Source: Streptomyces sp. PCS3-D2
GTDB lineage: Bacteria > Actinomycetota > Actinomycetes > Streptomycetales > Streptomycetaceae
Reading direction: 5' to 3'
Length of the DNA stretch: 64,000 nucleotides
Assembly: GCF_000612545.2 (NCBI RefSeq)
Contig: NZ_CP097800.1
Span: 4,340,501-4,404,500 of the forward strand
Shown: in pieces, positions 38,993 through 47,264 of the stretch
How the letters are laid out: every line of letters starts with the position of its first letter
Numbering within the stretch: position 1 is the stretch's first letter
The notes under the pieces: model-generated
What the model saw: only the letters and a program-made list of their open reading frames with translations
Database searches by the model: none
Told to the model about the DNA's origin: nothing
Position numbers and translations under genes: made by a program

Positions 38993-41269
38993 GTGGCGGG
39001 CGAGTCCCCCGACAAGTCGGTAGATGAAGAAACGCCGGGGGCGGCGGAGCCGTCCGCGGACCGCGACCCGAGGCTGTCGGTGTTCCGGCCGAGGGAGTCC
39101 GAGGACGGTGCCGACGTCGCCCGTGCGGGCGACGGCGGTGCCGCGGGCAAGGCGGAGGCCGACGCCGAGGCGAAGGCCGAGTCCGGCGGGCGGGATGCGC
39201 TGCGTGAGGCGGTGGCGGCCTGGGTCGCCACGTCGGCCGAGGAGCCGGTCGATGCGGATACGGATGCGGAAGCCGATGCCGCATCGCGCGAAGCCGACCC
39301 GCCGGCGCGGGCGCGGGCTTCCGAGTCCGATTCCACTTCCGATTCGGCTTCCGATTCGGCTTCGGTCCCTGCCCCGGCTCCGGCTCGGGAGGCGAAGCCC
39401 GCGCCGGGCGACAGCGAGCGTACGGCCGTGTTCCGTGCGGTGCGGCCGGGGGCCGCTGGTGCGGTTTCGGGCGGGCGTCCGGCGGGTGGCGCGGAGGTCG
39501 GGGCCGCTGGTGAGCGCGGTGTGAAGCCGGGCTCTGCCGGGGCGGCCGCCGCGTCTGACGAGCCCGCGGACAGCGAGCGTACGGCCGTGTTCCGGGTGCC
39601 CAAGGTGGACGCGCGCAAGCCCGACGCCGGGCAGAAGCCGAAGCCCGCCGCCGTGAAGCCGCAACAGGCTTCCGCTCCCCCTTCCGTTTCGCCCCAGGCG
39701 CCGGCACCGGAGCCGGCACCGGAGCCGGCACCGGCACCGGCACCCGCCGAGGACAGCGAGAGCACCGCCGTCTTCCGTGCCCCGAAGGCCAGCACCTTCG
39801 TGCCGCTGCGCACCGACGGTGACGGCACGGCGGCGGCCAAGCCGAAGCCCGGGCCGAAGGACCCGGCCCCGTCGGCCCCGTCGGCCCCACAGGTCCCGTC
39901 GGTCTCCGCCGCCGCCTCCACCGCCACCGAGCGCCTGGATCGCGGTGACCGGAGCGAACGGACCACTCAGCAGCCGCTGCCGCCCAAGCCGCCGCTCGAC
40001 ATGCTGGCGGACCTCACGAACAACCCGCCCCCACCGCCGAGCCCGCTGCGCACCGCCGTCCGCCGGTTCAAGATCTACGCGCCGCTCGTCGTGCTCCTGG
40101 GGATCATCCTGGCCATCGTGCAGCTGGTGCGCCCGCTGCCCGAACCCAGGCTCGTGATGACCGCGAAGTCCTCGTACACCTTCGAGGGCGCCATGCCGCA
40201 GCTGCCCTGGCCCACCGAGGGACAGGCGTACATGGCGGCCGCCGGCCTCGGCACGCTCGGCCAGTCCGGCGAGCAGAAGCCGGTGCCGATCGCGAGCGTC
40301 ACCAAGTCGATGACGGCCTACATCATCCTGCGCGACCACCCCATCGAGAAGGGTGGGCAGGGCGCGATGATCGACGTGGACAAGACGGCCGAGACTGAGG
40401 GCAAGAGGAACGATTCAGTCAACAACGAGTCGACCCTCGACACGGTCAAGGAGGGCGACAAGATCTCCGAGTACGACGCGATCGCCGCCCTCATGATCCC
40501 ATCGGCCAACAACATCGCGCGGCTGCTCGCGCGCTGGGATGCCGGCTCCCAGGAGGCGTTCGTCAAGAAGATGAACGACACCGCCAAGGAACTCGGCATG
40601 ACCAACACCACGTACACGGACCCCTCGGGTCTGGACGCGACCACGGTCAGCACCGCCGAGGACCAGGTCAAGCTGGGTCTGAAGCTGGTCGAGATCGAGA
40701 CGCTGCTCGACATCACCAAGAAGCCGTACTGGGTCGATCCGTCCGGCAAGAGCTGGCGCAACTGGAACGGGCTGACCGGCTCCGGCGGCGCGCTCGGCAT
40801 CAAGACCGGTACGACGACGAAGGCGGGCGGAAACCTCCTCTTCGCCGCGCAGAAGAAGATCGGCAACACCAACCAGCTGATCGTCGGCGCCGTGCTCGGC
40901 CAGCACAAGCCGTCGATCATCGACACCGTGCTCGCCGCGAGCAAGCAGCTGATGAACGGTACGCAGAAGGCCCTCGAAGGTGCGACCGTCGTGAAGAAGG
41001 GCGACGTGGTGGGCTATGTCGACGACGGACTCGGCGGCCGGACTCCGGTCGTCGCCACCGCCGACGTGGAGGCCATCGGGTGGGCCTCGCTGAGCGTCAC
41101 CGTGAAGCTCGCGAACGGTGGCGGCCTGGTGCCGCAGACCGCGAAGGCGGGCACCGAGGTCGGCGTGCTGACCGTCGGCGAGGGCGCCAGCCAGGTCAAG
41201 GTGCCGGTGGCACTGAAGAGCGACCTGACCTCGCCGGGCATCGGCAGCAAGCTGACGCGCATCGGCTGA
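38993..41269 (+). CDS. D-alanyl-D-alanine carboxypeptidase (peptidase S11) with a long cytoplasmic tail
   Basis: 758 residues. The first 360 are a disordered Ala/Pro/Glu-rich cytoplasmic tail containing repeated motifs: DSERTAVFR twice (near residues 139 and 192) and DSESTAVFR once (near 253), plus RLSVFRP near 28. A transmembrane helix (PLVVLLGIILAIVQLV) follows at about 362-380, then the extracellular penicillin-binding domain: active SxxK in ASVTKSM (near 434), SxN in MIPSANN (near 503), KTG in IKTGTTTKAGG (near 603). It trims the terminal D-Ala of peptidoglycan stems. The GTG start at 38993 follows GAGGAGGAG. The repeated Thr in TAVF may be a target for Ser/Thr kinases and FHA binding; that is inference. 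Confidence 0.93.
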   Translation: MAGESPDKSVDEETPGAAEPSADRDPRLSVFRPRESEDGADVARAGDGGAAGKAEADAEAKAESGGRDALREAVAAWVATSAEEPVDADTDAEADAASREADPPARARASESDSTSDSASDSASVPAPAPAREAKPAPGDSERTAVFRAVRPGAAGAVSGGRPAGGAEVGAAGERGVKPGSAGAAAASDEPADSERTAVFRVPKVDARKPDAGQKPKPAAVKPQQASAPPSVSPQAPAPEPAPEPAPAPAPAEDSESTAVFRAPKASTFVPLRTDGDGTAAAKPKPGPKDPAPSAPSAPQVPSVSAAASTATERLDRGDRSERTTQQPLPPKPPLDMLADLTNNPPPPPSPLRTAVRRFKIYAPLVVLLGIILAIVQLVRPLPEPRLVMTAKSSYTFEGAMPQLPWPTEGQAYMAAAGLGTLGQSGEQKPVPIASVTKSMTAYIILRDHPIEKGGQGAMIDVDKTAETEGKRNDSVNNESTLDTVKEGDKISEYDAIAALMIPSANNIARLLARWDAGSQEAFVKKMNDTAKELGMTNTTYTDPSGLDATTVSTAEDQVKLGLKLVEIETLLDITKKPYWVDPSGKSWRNWNGLTGSGGALGIKTGTTTKAGGNLLFAAQKKIGNTNQLIVGAVLGQHKPSIIDTVLAASKQLMNGTQKALEGATVVKKGDVVGYVDDGLGGRTPVVATADVEAIGWASLSVTVKLANGGGLVPQTAKAGTEVGVLTVGEGASQVKVPVALKSDLTSPGIGSKLTRIG

Positions 41270-41365
41270 CGGCCGCCCGCGGCCGCCCGCGGCTGCGCGT
41301 GGCCGTGCGCGGCCACGCGTCGCCCTCCGCAGCCGTGCGCGGCCGTCGCGGGCACGCGCGCTGAT

Positions 41366-41395
41366 CCGGCGCCCCGGGCAACCCCGGGGCGCCGG
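41366..41395 (+). terminator. Hairpin after the carboxypeptidase
   Basis: Perfect 13-bp arms (CCGGCGCCCCGGG) with a 4-nt loop, about 100 bp past the stop. The preceding stretch 41270-41350 is a string of GCGGCCGCCC-type short repeats. Confidence 0.7.
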
Positions 41396-41508
41396 TGCGC
41401 GTCTAGCGAGTGTCCGCTCGGTCCCGCCGACCGGACGCGACCTGAGGCAGAGGGACCGGGACGCACGGACGCGTGCCGGTGGGGATCCACGTGTTGGGGA
41501 GTGCGGCA

Positions 41509-43398
41509 GTGACCACCGCTGAGCAGCAGGGCCGGCGCGGGGCCGTCATCGCGTCGGCACCCGGTGGCGGCCCGGGGCGCGGCGCCGTGCCGCCACGGCA
41601 GGAGCCGCCCGGGCGGCCGCGGCGGCGCACCCGCGCCCTCGATCCGCTGCGCCGCCACCCGGTGGCGGTCGCCACCCTGCTCGCCGCCGTGCTGCACGTC
41701 GTCTGGTTCTTCACCTTCGCCAGCAGCGGCGGCGACCTCGCCGCGCAGGACGCCTGGGCCGAGTTCGTGGGACGCCATCCGGACTCGGCGTACAACCTCG
41801 CCTGGTACGGCGGCATGCACCCCGTCTCGTACAGCGTGGTCTCGCCGTACCTCATGCACCTGCTCGGCGTGCGCACCACCATGATGATCGCGGGCACCGT
41901 CTCGGCCGGGCTGCTCGCGCTGATCCTGACCCGCTGCCGCGGGGCGGTGCGCGAGCCGCTGTGGCCCGCTCTGGCCGGGACGTACGGGCTGTTCTGCAAC
42001 GCCCTCTCGGGCCGCGTCACCTTCGGGTTGGGCGCGATGTTCGCCCTCGGCGCGGTCGCGGCGGTCTTCTGCTGGCCCCGCAAGTGGGCGCGGCGGCGCT
42101 GGGCCAAGGCCGCGGTCGCGGCCCCGCTGGCCGGGATCGCGACCGCCGCCAGTCCCGTCGCGGGCCTCTTCCTCGGGGTGATCGCGGCCGCGCTGTTCCT
42201 GAGCGGGCGGCGCCCGGGTGCGTACGCGCTCGGGCTGGCCCCGGTGGCCGTGGTCGGGCTGTCGGCCTGGCTCTTCCCGTTCTCCGGGACGCAGCCGATG
42301 AAGATCGGTTCGGCCGGGCTGCCGTTCCTGTTCGGGCTGCTGATCTTCTTCCTCGTGCCGCGCCGCTGGAAGACGGCCCGGATCGCCTCCGCGGTCTACG
42401 CCCTCGGGGTCTTCCTGACCTGGGCGATCGACTCCCAGATCGGCTCGAACGTCACCAGGCTGGTGATGCTGTTCGGCGGCGCCGTGCTGCTGGCGGCCCT
42501 CCCGTACGAGGTCCCGCGGTCGCGGCGCTGGTACGGCGTGCTGCTCGCGTTCGTCGGACTGAACGCCTGGATCACCACCAACAGCATCACGGACATCGTC
42601 CGCACCACGCCGGTCGCCGCCTGGAACCGGGAGCTGGCCCCGCTCGTGGACCAGCTCCGGAAGGAGGGCGCCGACCGCGGCCGGGTCGAGGTCGTCCCCG
42701 TCAGCAGCCACCGCGAGTCCTCCGCCTTCCCGTCGTACGTGAACCTCGCGCGCGGCTGGAACCGGCAGGCCGACCTGGAGCGCAACCCGCTCTTCTACGA
42801 CGACACCCTCACCGCCGACAGCTACCGGGCCTGGCTGGAGCGCTGGGCCGTGCACTACGTGGTGCTGCCGGCCGACAAGCCCGATTCGGGGGGCGAGGAC
42901 GAGGCGAAGCTGGTGCGCGCCGGGCTCCCGTACCTCCAGCAGGTGTGGGGCGACGCCAACTGGCAGCTCTTCAAGGTCGACCGGCCGACGGACCTGGTGA
43001 CGGGGCCCGCCAGCGTGGTGCGGGCGGGCGCCGACCAGCTGGTCCTCGACGTGAAGCAGGCCGGCCGGGTGCGGGTGCGGATCCCGCACTCGCCGTGGCT
43101 GGGGCTGGTGGACGGGGAGGGCCGGCCGGTGCCGCCGCCGCAGGAGACGGCGGACTCCAAGGCGCGGGGCGCCGTGCCGAAGGAGTTCGCGAACACGGCC
43201 GGCTGCCTGTTCAAGGCGCTCCCGGACGGCGAGGGCGACGTGTGGACGGAGCTGCTGGTCCCGACGCCGGGGGAGTACCGGGTGGCGGCGAAGTACCAGC
43301 TGCCGCGGGGCACGCCCTGCCCGGAGGAGGTCATCCCGGCGGCGCTGGGGACGCCCGAGCGCCCGGCTCCGGCTGCCCCGTCCCCCTCCGCTCCCTGA
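41509..43398 (+). CDS. Multi-pass membrane protein with a C-terminal extracytoplasmic domain
   Basis: 629 residues from the GTG at 41509, chosen because GGGGAG lies 7 nt upstream; an in-frame GTG at 41473 is possible. After an Arg/Pro-rich N-terminus there are about ten hydrophobic segments (for example VATLLAAVLHVVWFFTFAS, AVAAVFCW, GLFLGVIAAALFL). A soluble part of about 220 residues follows (ARGWNRQADLERNPLFYDD, WAVHYVVLPADKPDSGG). The layout, with an acidic early loop (DLAAQDAWAEFV) and a tyrosine/tryptophan-rich soluble domain, recalls polyprenyl-phosphate-dependent glycosyltransferases, but no catalytic motif is decisive; similar Streptomyces proteins are often called MFS transporters. 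Function is open. Confidence 0.75.
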   Translation: MTTAEQQGRRGAVIASAPGGGPGRGAVPPRQEPPGRPRRRTRALDPLRRHPVAVATLLAAVLHVVWFFTFASSGGDLAAQDAWAEFVGRHPDSAYNLAWYGGMHPVSYSVVSPYLMHLLGVRTTMMIAGTVSAGLLALILTRCRGAVREPLWPALAGTYGLFCNALSGRVTFGLGAMFALGAVAAVFCWPRKWARRRWAKAAVAAPLAGIATAASPVAGLFLGVIAAALFLSGRRPGAYALGLAPVAVVGLSAWLFPFSGTQPMKIGSAGLPFLFGLLIFFLVPRRWKTARIASAVYALGVFLTWAIDSQIGSNVTRLVMLFGGAVLLAALPYEVPRSRRWYGVLLAFVGLNAWITTNSITDIVRTTPVAAWNRELAPLVDQLRKEGADRGRVEVVPVSSHRESSAFPSYVNLARGWNRQADLERNPLFYDDTLTADSYRAWLERWAVHYVVLPADKPDSGGEDEAKLVRAGLPYLQQVWGDANWQLFKVDRPTDLVTGPASVVRAGADQLVLDVKQAGRVRVRIPHSPWLGLVDGEGRPVPPPQETADSKARGAVPKEFANTAGCLFKALPDGEGDVWTELLVPTPGEYRVAAKYQLPRGTPCPEEVIPAALGTPERPAPAAPSPSAP

Positions 43399-43506
43399 CA
43401 TCTCCGCGTTGATGTCTTTACGCTCCGGTCCGGGTGCGTTGCTCTGTATATCTGCATACGATCCCAGTAGTCCGATTGGGTGCTTCCTGAGGGAGTTGAC
43501 GACGGG

Positions 43507-43710
43507 ATGACCAAAGAACAGAAGCGGGACGTCCGGGCGGCCATCGCCAAGGCGCAGGAGGCCGCGCAGCCGCCGCGCCCCCCGGGCCACGGCTTCGACG
43601 GTCCTGTACGGAGCAAGGTCAAGGGCGGACTGCACACGAAGGCCGCGCTGAAGCGGGCCGGCACTCCGCAGGGCGACCGCATCGGCGAGCGCACCAGTGG
43701 CCTGAGCTGA
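43507..43710 (+). CDS. Small conserved basic protein
   Basis: A 67-residue hydrophilic protein (MTKEQKRDVRAAIAKAQEAA, then GHGFDGPVRSKVKGGLHTK). There is no cysteine, signal or membrane segment. The ATG at 43507 follows GAGGGAG with an 11-nt spacing; an upstream TTG or GTG would add only a few residues. A lower-GC promoter-like stretch lies at 43405-43480. It is unassigned; the helix-then-basic pattern would suit nucleic acid or ribosome binding, which is speculation. Confidence 0.65.
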   Translation: MTKEQKRDVRAAIAKAQEAAQPPRPPGHGFDGPVRSKVKGGLHTKAALKRAGTPQGDRIGERTSGLS

Positions 43711-43878
43711 CCCCTCGCGGGACGGCGCATCCGTGGTGGCGCAGCCCTTCCGGCAGCCCTTCCGGCTCCTGCCGGGAGGGCTTCGAACGTCCCGGGAGGC
43801 GATCTGGCCGGATCGCGCGGGATCAGGCCGGAACCCGCCGGTCGCCCGCCCGGGCGGGCGGATTACCGTGACCTGACC

Positions 43879-45243
43879 ATGAACGAGATGCAGCGCGGAG
43901 CGCGGCTGCGGCCGCACCTGCGGCTGCCCGCCTGGACGTCGACCCTGACCTGGAAGGCCACGGTCTTCATCACCCTGATGTGCTGCGGGCTCGCCGCGCT
44001 GCTCGGCTGCCTCGTGCACGGCGCCATGACCCGCCAGACGGTCGGCACGGCCCGCGAGAAAGCGATCTCCAAGCTGGAGCGGACCGTGCAGCTCTACGAG
44101 ACCGGTGCCCGCCTGCCCCGGGGCGAGGGCATCGACCCGCCCGGCCTGCCCCCGCGACTGCACGCCCTGGCGGCCGACGGGAAGCGCGGCACGGCGGTCG
44201 GCACGCACCGCGGGCGCCCGGTGATGTGGGCGGCCGCCCCCGCCGAGGACGGCGCCGCGATCGCCGTGTCCGTGGACTTCCGCGGAGCCGAGCGGACCAT
44301 CGCCAACCTCGACCGGGCCATCCTCGGCTCCTCGGGCCTGGCCATCGGAATCACCCTCCTCATCGGCGCGGCCGGGGTCGCGCGGATCACCCGGCGCCTG
44401 CACGTGACCGCGCAGGTGGCGCGCCGGATCAGCGCCGGCGACCTGGACGCCCGGGTCGGCGACAGGGCGCGCACCAAGGACGAGGTCGCCGCCGTCTCCC
44501 GGGCCCTGGACACGATGGCCTCGTCGCTCCAGCGCAAGCTGGAGGCGGAGCAACGGTTCACGGCGGACGTCGCCCACGAACTCCGCACCCCGCTGACCGG
44601 CCTGAACGCGGCCGCCGAGCTCCTGCCGCCGGGCCGCCCGGCCGAGCTCGTACGAGACCGGGTGCAGGCGATGCGCTCGCTGACCGAGGACCTGCTGGAG
44701 ATCTCCCGCCTGGACACGCGCAGCGAGCGCGTGGAGCTCGACTCGCACGACCTGGCCGACCTGGCGGCCCGCACGATCCTCGCGTCCGGCACGGACACGG
44801 CCCTGACGGTGCTGGCCTCCCCGCGGGTGGAGACGGACCGGCGCCGCCTGGAGCGGATCCTGGGCAACCTGGTGGCCAACGCGCACAGCCACGGCGCCGC
44901 CCCGGTGACGGTCACGGTGGACGGCCCGACCGTGACCGTCACCGACGCGGGGCCGGGCTATCCGGAGTACCTGATCATGACCGGCCCGCAGCGGTTCCGT
45001 ACGGAGGGCACGAGCAAGGGCCACGGGCTGGGCCTGACCATCGCCCTCGGCCAGGCACGGGTCCTCGGCGCCACCCTCGCCTTCCGCAACCGGGCGGAGG
45101 GCGGCGCCGAGGCGCGCGTCACCCTCCCGGAGCCCTCGGTACCCGAGACCTCTGCGGTACCCGAGACCCCTGCGGCACCTGAGCCGCTTCCCGGCCGGGA
45201 CGGCGACCCGGCTCCCGGCGCATGCGCCCGACGCGGCCGCTGA
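43879..45243 (+). CDS. Sensor histidine kinase without an adjacent response regulator
   Basis: 454 residues. Transmembrane helix 1 lies near residues 22-45 (ATVFITLMCCGLAALLGCLV), followed by a sensor loop of about 100 residues and helix 2 near 152-172 (LGSSGLAIGITLLIGAAGVA). A HAMP segment, a HisKA box with His233 in DVAHELRTPLTG, and an HATPase domain follow (NLVANAHSHG, VTDAGPGYP, GHGLGLTIALGQARVLG). The C-terminus is a Pro/Glu repeat (PETSAVPETPAAPEP). Upstream is the small basic protein and downstream a terminator and tRNA, so no partner regulator is in reach. The product phosphorylates an unknown regulator elsewhere. Confidence 0.9.
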   Translation: MNEMQRGARLRPHLRLPAWTSTLTWKATVFITLMCCGLAALLGCLVHGAMTRQTVGTAREKAISKLERTVQLYETGARLPRGEGIDPPGLPPRLHALAADGKRGTAVGTHRGRPVMWAAAPAEDGAAIAVSVDFRGAERTIANLDRAILGSSGLAIGITLLIGAAGVARITRRLHVTAQVARRISAGDLDARVGDRARTKDEVAAVSRALDTMASSLQRKLEAEQRFTADVAHELRTPLTGLNAAAELLPPGRPAELVRDRVQAMRSLTEDLLEISRLDTRSERVELDSHDLADLAARTILASGTDTALTVLASPRVETDRRRLERILGNLVANAHSHGAAPVTVTVDGPTVTVTDAGPGYPEYLIMTGPQRFRTEGTSKGHGLGLTIALGQARVLGATLAFRNRAEGGAEARVTLPEPSVPETSAVPETPAAPEPLPGRDGDPAPGACARRGR

Positions 45244-45279
45244 ACCGCCCCGCCCGTCGCCGTACGACCGCCACGCGAA

Positions 45280-45311
45280 GAGGACCCCCGCCGTTTCCGG
45301 CGGGGGTCCTC
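45280..45311. terminator. Bidirectional terminator between histidine kinase and tRNA-Arg
   Basis: Perfect 14-bp arms (GAGGACCCCCGCCG) around TTTC. It serves the kinase (plus) and the tRNA (minus), whose 3' end is 6 bp away. Confidence 0.8.
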
Positions 45312-45316
45312 GACTG

Positions 45317-45389
45317 TGCCCTCGGCAGGATTCGAACCTGCGACACCGGCTTTAGGAGAGCCGTGCTCTATCCCCTGAGCTACGAAGGC
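45317..45389 (-). tRNA. tRNA-Arg (anticodon CCT)
   Basis: On the minus strand a full cloverleaf can be folded: acceptor GCCTTCG with CGAGGGC, D arm GCTC-AGGGGATA-GAGC, anticodon stem CGGCT/AGCCG with loop CTCCTAA (anticodon CCT, reading AGG), and T arm GCAGG-TTCGAAT-CCTGC, discriminator A. CCA is not encoded. It reads a codon that is very rare in Streptomyces. The accessory region begins on its 5' side. Confidence 0.95.
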
Positions 45390-45740
45390 GGGGGCTTGTC
45401 GCGAACCTTGTCGGAAACCCCAGAGGGATCGCCCGAGCCGCTTCGGCAAGCGTGCTGGTCGGATGACGTGCGCCCGCCCGGGCGGAGCTGTCCTCGCGGA
45501 CACTTTCCCCGGCACACACCTGGTAGTCGTCTGACCGCTGACAGCCTAGCGGATCGTGCTGGGAGTGGTCGCACGGATTGCCGTGGGAGTGGGCTTGAGG
45601 TGAAGGCATCGTCGTGACCTGGGGTTTCTGAGCGTCTGGGGTGGTGGGTGGGGAGGCCGGGGGTGCTGCACGGGTGTGGGCAGGCTGCTGGAGCGTCCGT
45701 TCTGTTCCGCTTGCCATGGATGGGGCCTTTTCAACGGAGC
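45390..45740. other. Region without a recognised gene next to tRNA-Arg, 351 bp
   Basis: It holds the tRNA promoter side (45390-45560, with GC drop around CCGCTGACAGCCTAGCGG) and then a G-rich stretch (45600-45690). Open frames here have no start with a ribosome-binding site and no recognisable product. Confidence 0.4.
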
Positions 45741-45772
45741 GACGGCCGCGCCCTGGGGTGGGCGCGGCCGTC
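45741..45772 (-). terminator. Hairpin after the DDE-like gene
   Basis: Perfect 13-bp arms (GACGGCCGCGCCC) around a 6-nt loop, 17 bp past the stop at 45789. Confidence 0.78.
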
Positions 45773-45788
45773 GTGGGGTCGAGGGGTG

Positions 45789-47264
45789 TCAGGCGATGCG
45801 GAGGACCTGTTGGGCGTTGCTGCGGGCCTGGAGGTGGATCTGGTGGCTGGTGGCGTTCTGGGAGAGGGCGAAGCCGAGAACGAAGATCTTCTGGCGATCC
45901 ACGCCGTAGGCGATCATGCGGCGATTCCAGAGGCTCTGGTCGAATTGGCTGTGTACGGACTCGGAGTCGGCGCGGTAGGGGTAGAGGAGCTGGTGGGTGA
46001 GGCTGGCCTCGGGGATCTGCTGAAGGTATTCGGCTCGGTGGAAGCCGCGTTCGCTGTCGCTCTTGATGCGCTTGCCGGTGTCTGCGGAGCGCAGGGTCCG
46101 GTCGGCGGGGGTGGTGGTGATGCCGACGGGGACGCGGTAGTCGTGGTCGCCGTGGCGGCAGGGGATCTTGAGGACGTGGTACCAGCGGCTCTTGGCGGCT
46201 CCGGCACGGTGCTCGAGCTTGGTGATGGGGAGGGGTTCGAGGATGCGGGTGCCGTCGTCGATGCGGATGCTCTCGGCGATGCGGCCTTGGTCGCACCAGA
46301 GCTCGTGACCGCTTCGGCAGGGGCTGATGCGTTCGTAGAAGACGGGGGCGACGGATCCGTGCTGCTTGTTGATGGCCAATAGGCCGGCCCGGGCGAGGGC
46401 GTCGCGGTGGACACCGCGGAAGGCTCCGTCGTAGACGACGCCCATGCAGTGGGGCAGTGCGTCCTTCAGCATGCGGAACTGGCGTACGGCGATGGCTGCT
46501 TCGTCTTCGTACTCGCCGCCGGCGACGTGGGCGAAGCTGAGGATGACGCGGGTCCAGTAGCCGGTGTCGCGGCCGGAGGCGAAGAACCACTTGGTGCCGC
46601 GTACCCGCCGCTTCTCCTTCTCTCCGTTCTCGTAGTAGATGCGGGCGGCCGGGTCGACGCGGTGGTTTCGGATCAGGCCGGTGTCCTCGTCCGCGATCTC
46701 CACGGCGCGCGCTTTGGAGGGTGCCTTGGGGACGGTGGCGTCGCCGACGAGGAGCTGTCGGCGTTCGGGGCGGCTCCATACCTTGGGCGTGTCCGAGGGG
46801 AACAGCCCTTGGCTCAGGGCTTGCTGGGCGGCATACCTGCGGAACGCTTCCTCGAGTGCGTCAGTGGCCGGTACGAGGAGGTTGTTCAGGGCGTCCTGGT
46901 ACTGCCCGCGGGAAGGTGCGGTGAGGGGCAGGGCTGCCGCTGCCCTGCGGCCCAGGTGGCGGCGGATGCTCGCCCTTACGCTGCGCCAGTCCTGGGGAGA
47001 GGCGAGGAGTCCTGTGGTGGAACGCTTGGACTTCTTCACCGGGGTGAGGGCGGCCATGATCAGGTAGACGATGCCCGGGTACTCGCGGGGGCAGCCGACG
47101 ACGTTCGGCGGGGGTAGGAGTTCCGCCATCTCGTAGAGGAGCGGGTAGTCGAGGCAGTCGCGGACGCGCTCCGCGATGCTGCGCTGGTCCTGGTCGGTGA
47201 GCTGGCGTTTGCGGTTCGGGCGTTCGGGGTGAGACTTGGGGGTTCCGAAGACGTCGTCAGGCAC
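45789..47264 (-). CDS. Transposase-like protein with a possible DDE triad, island module
   Basis: A 491-residue soluble protein. Three acidic positions are spaced as in RNase-H-fold transposases: Asp in LLVGDATVPKAP (near 172), Asp in GVVYDGAFRGVH (near 276) and Glu in YRADSESVHSQFDQ (near 433). Between them are metal-ligand-like stretches (SPCRSGHELWCDQG, IPCRHGDHDY). The N-terminal 120 residues are helical (AERVRDCLDYPLLYEMAELL). I cannot place it in a named IS family, and no terminal inverted repeats are evident around it. The GTG start at 47264 overlaps the stop of the recombinase-like gene by 8 bp, so the two are made together. It may be a domesticated or novel DNA-processing enzyme. Confidence 0.7.
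   Translation of the reverse strand: MPDDVFGTPKSHPERPNRKRQLTDQDQRSIAERVRDCLDYPLLYEMAELLPPPNVVGCPREYPGIVYLIMAALTPVKKSKRSTTGLLASPQDWRSVRASIRRHLGRRAAAALPLTAPSRGQYQDALNNLLVPATDALEEAFRRYAAQQALSQGLFPSDTPKVWSRPERRQLLVGDATVPKAPSKARAVEIADEDTGLIRNHRVDPAARIYYENGEKEKRRVRGTKWFFASGRDTGYWTRVILSFAHVAGGEYEDEAAIAVRQFRMLKDALPHCMGVVYDGAFRGVHRDALARAGLLAINKQHGSVAPVFYERISPCRSGHELWCDQGRIAESIRIDDGTRILEPLPITKLEHRAGAAKSRWYHVLKIPCRHGDHDYRVPVGITTTPADRTLRSADTGKRIKSDSERGFHRAEYLQQIPEASLTHQLLYPYRADSESVHSQFDQSLWNRRMIAYGVDRQKIFVLGFALSQNATSHQIHLQARSNAQQVLRIA

Noticed and set aside
41014-45024. A 1336-codon minus-strand open frame across the membrane protein and the histidine kinase
   Set aside because: It runs through two well-supported plus-strand genes and a promoter region, with low-complexity sequence and no start signal.
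45317-45389. tRNA-Arg 3' end as attB with a second copy at the other island edge
   Set aside because: I looked for the T-arm and acceptor sequence near 62-63 kb and in the island and found no second copy, and the island lies on the wrong side of the tRNA for a standard insertion.
45789-47264. A complete insertion sequence around the DDE-like gene
   Set aside because: I could not find matching terminal inverted repeats or a target duplication flanking it, and it overlaps the upstream gene in one operon.
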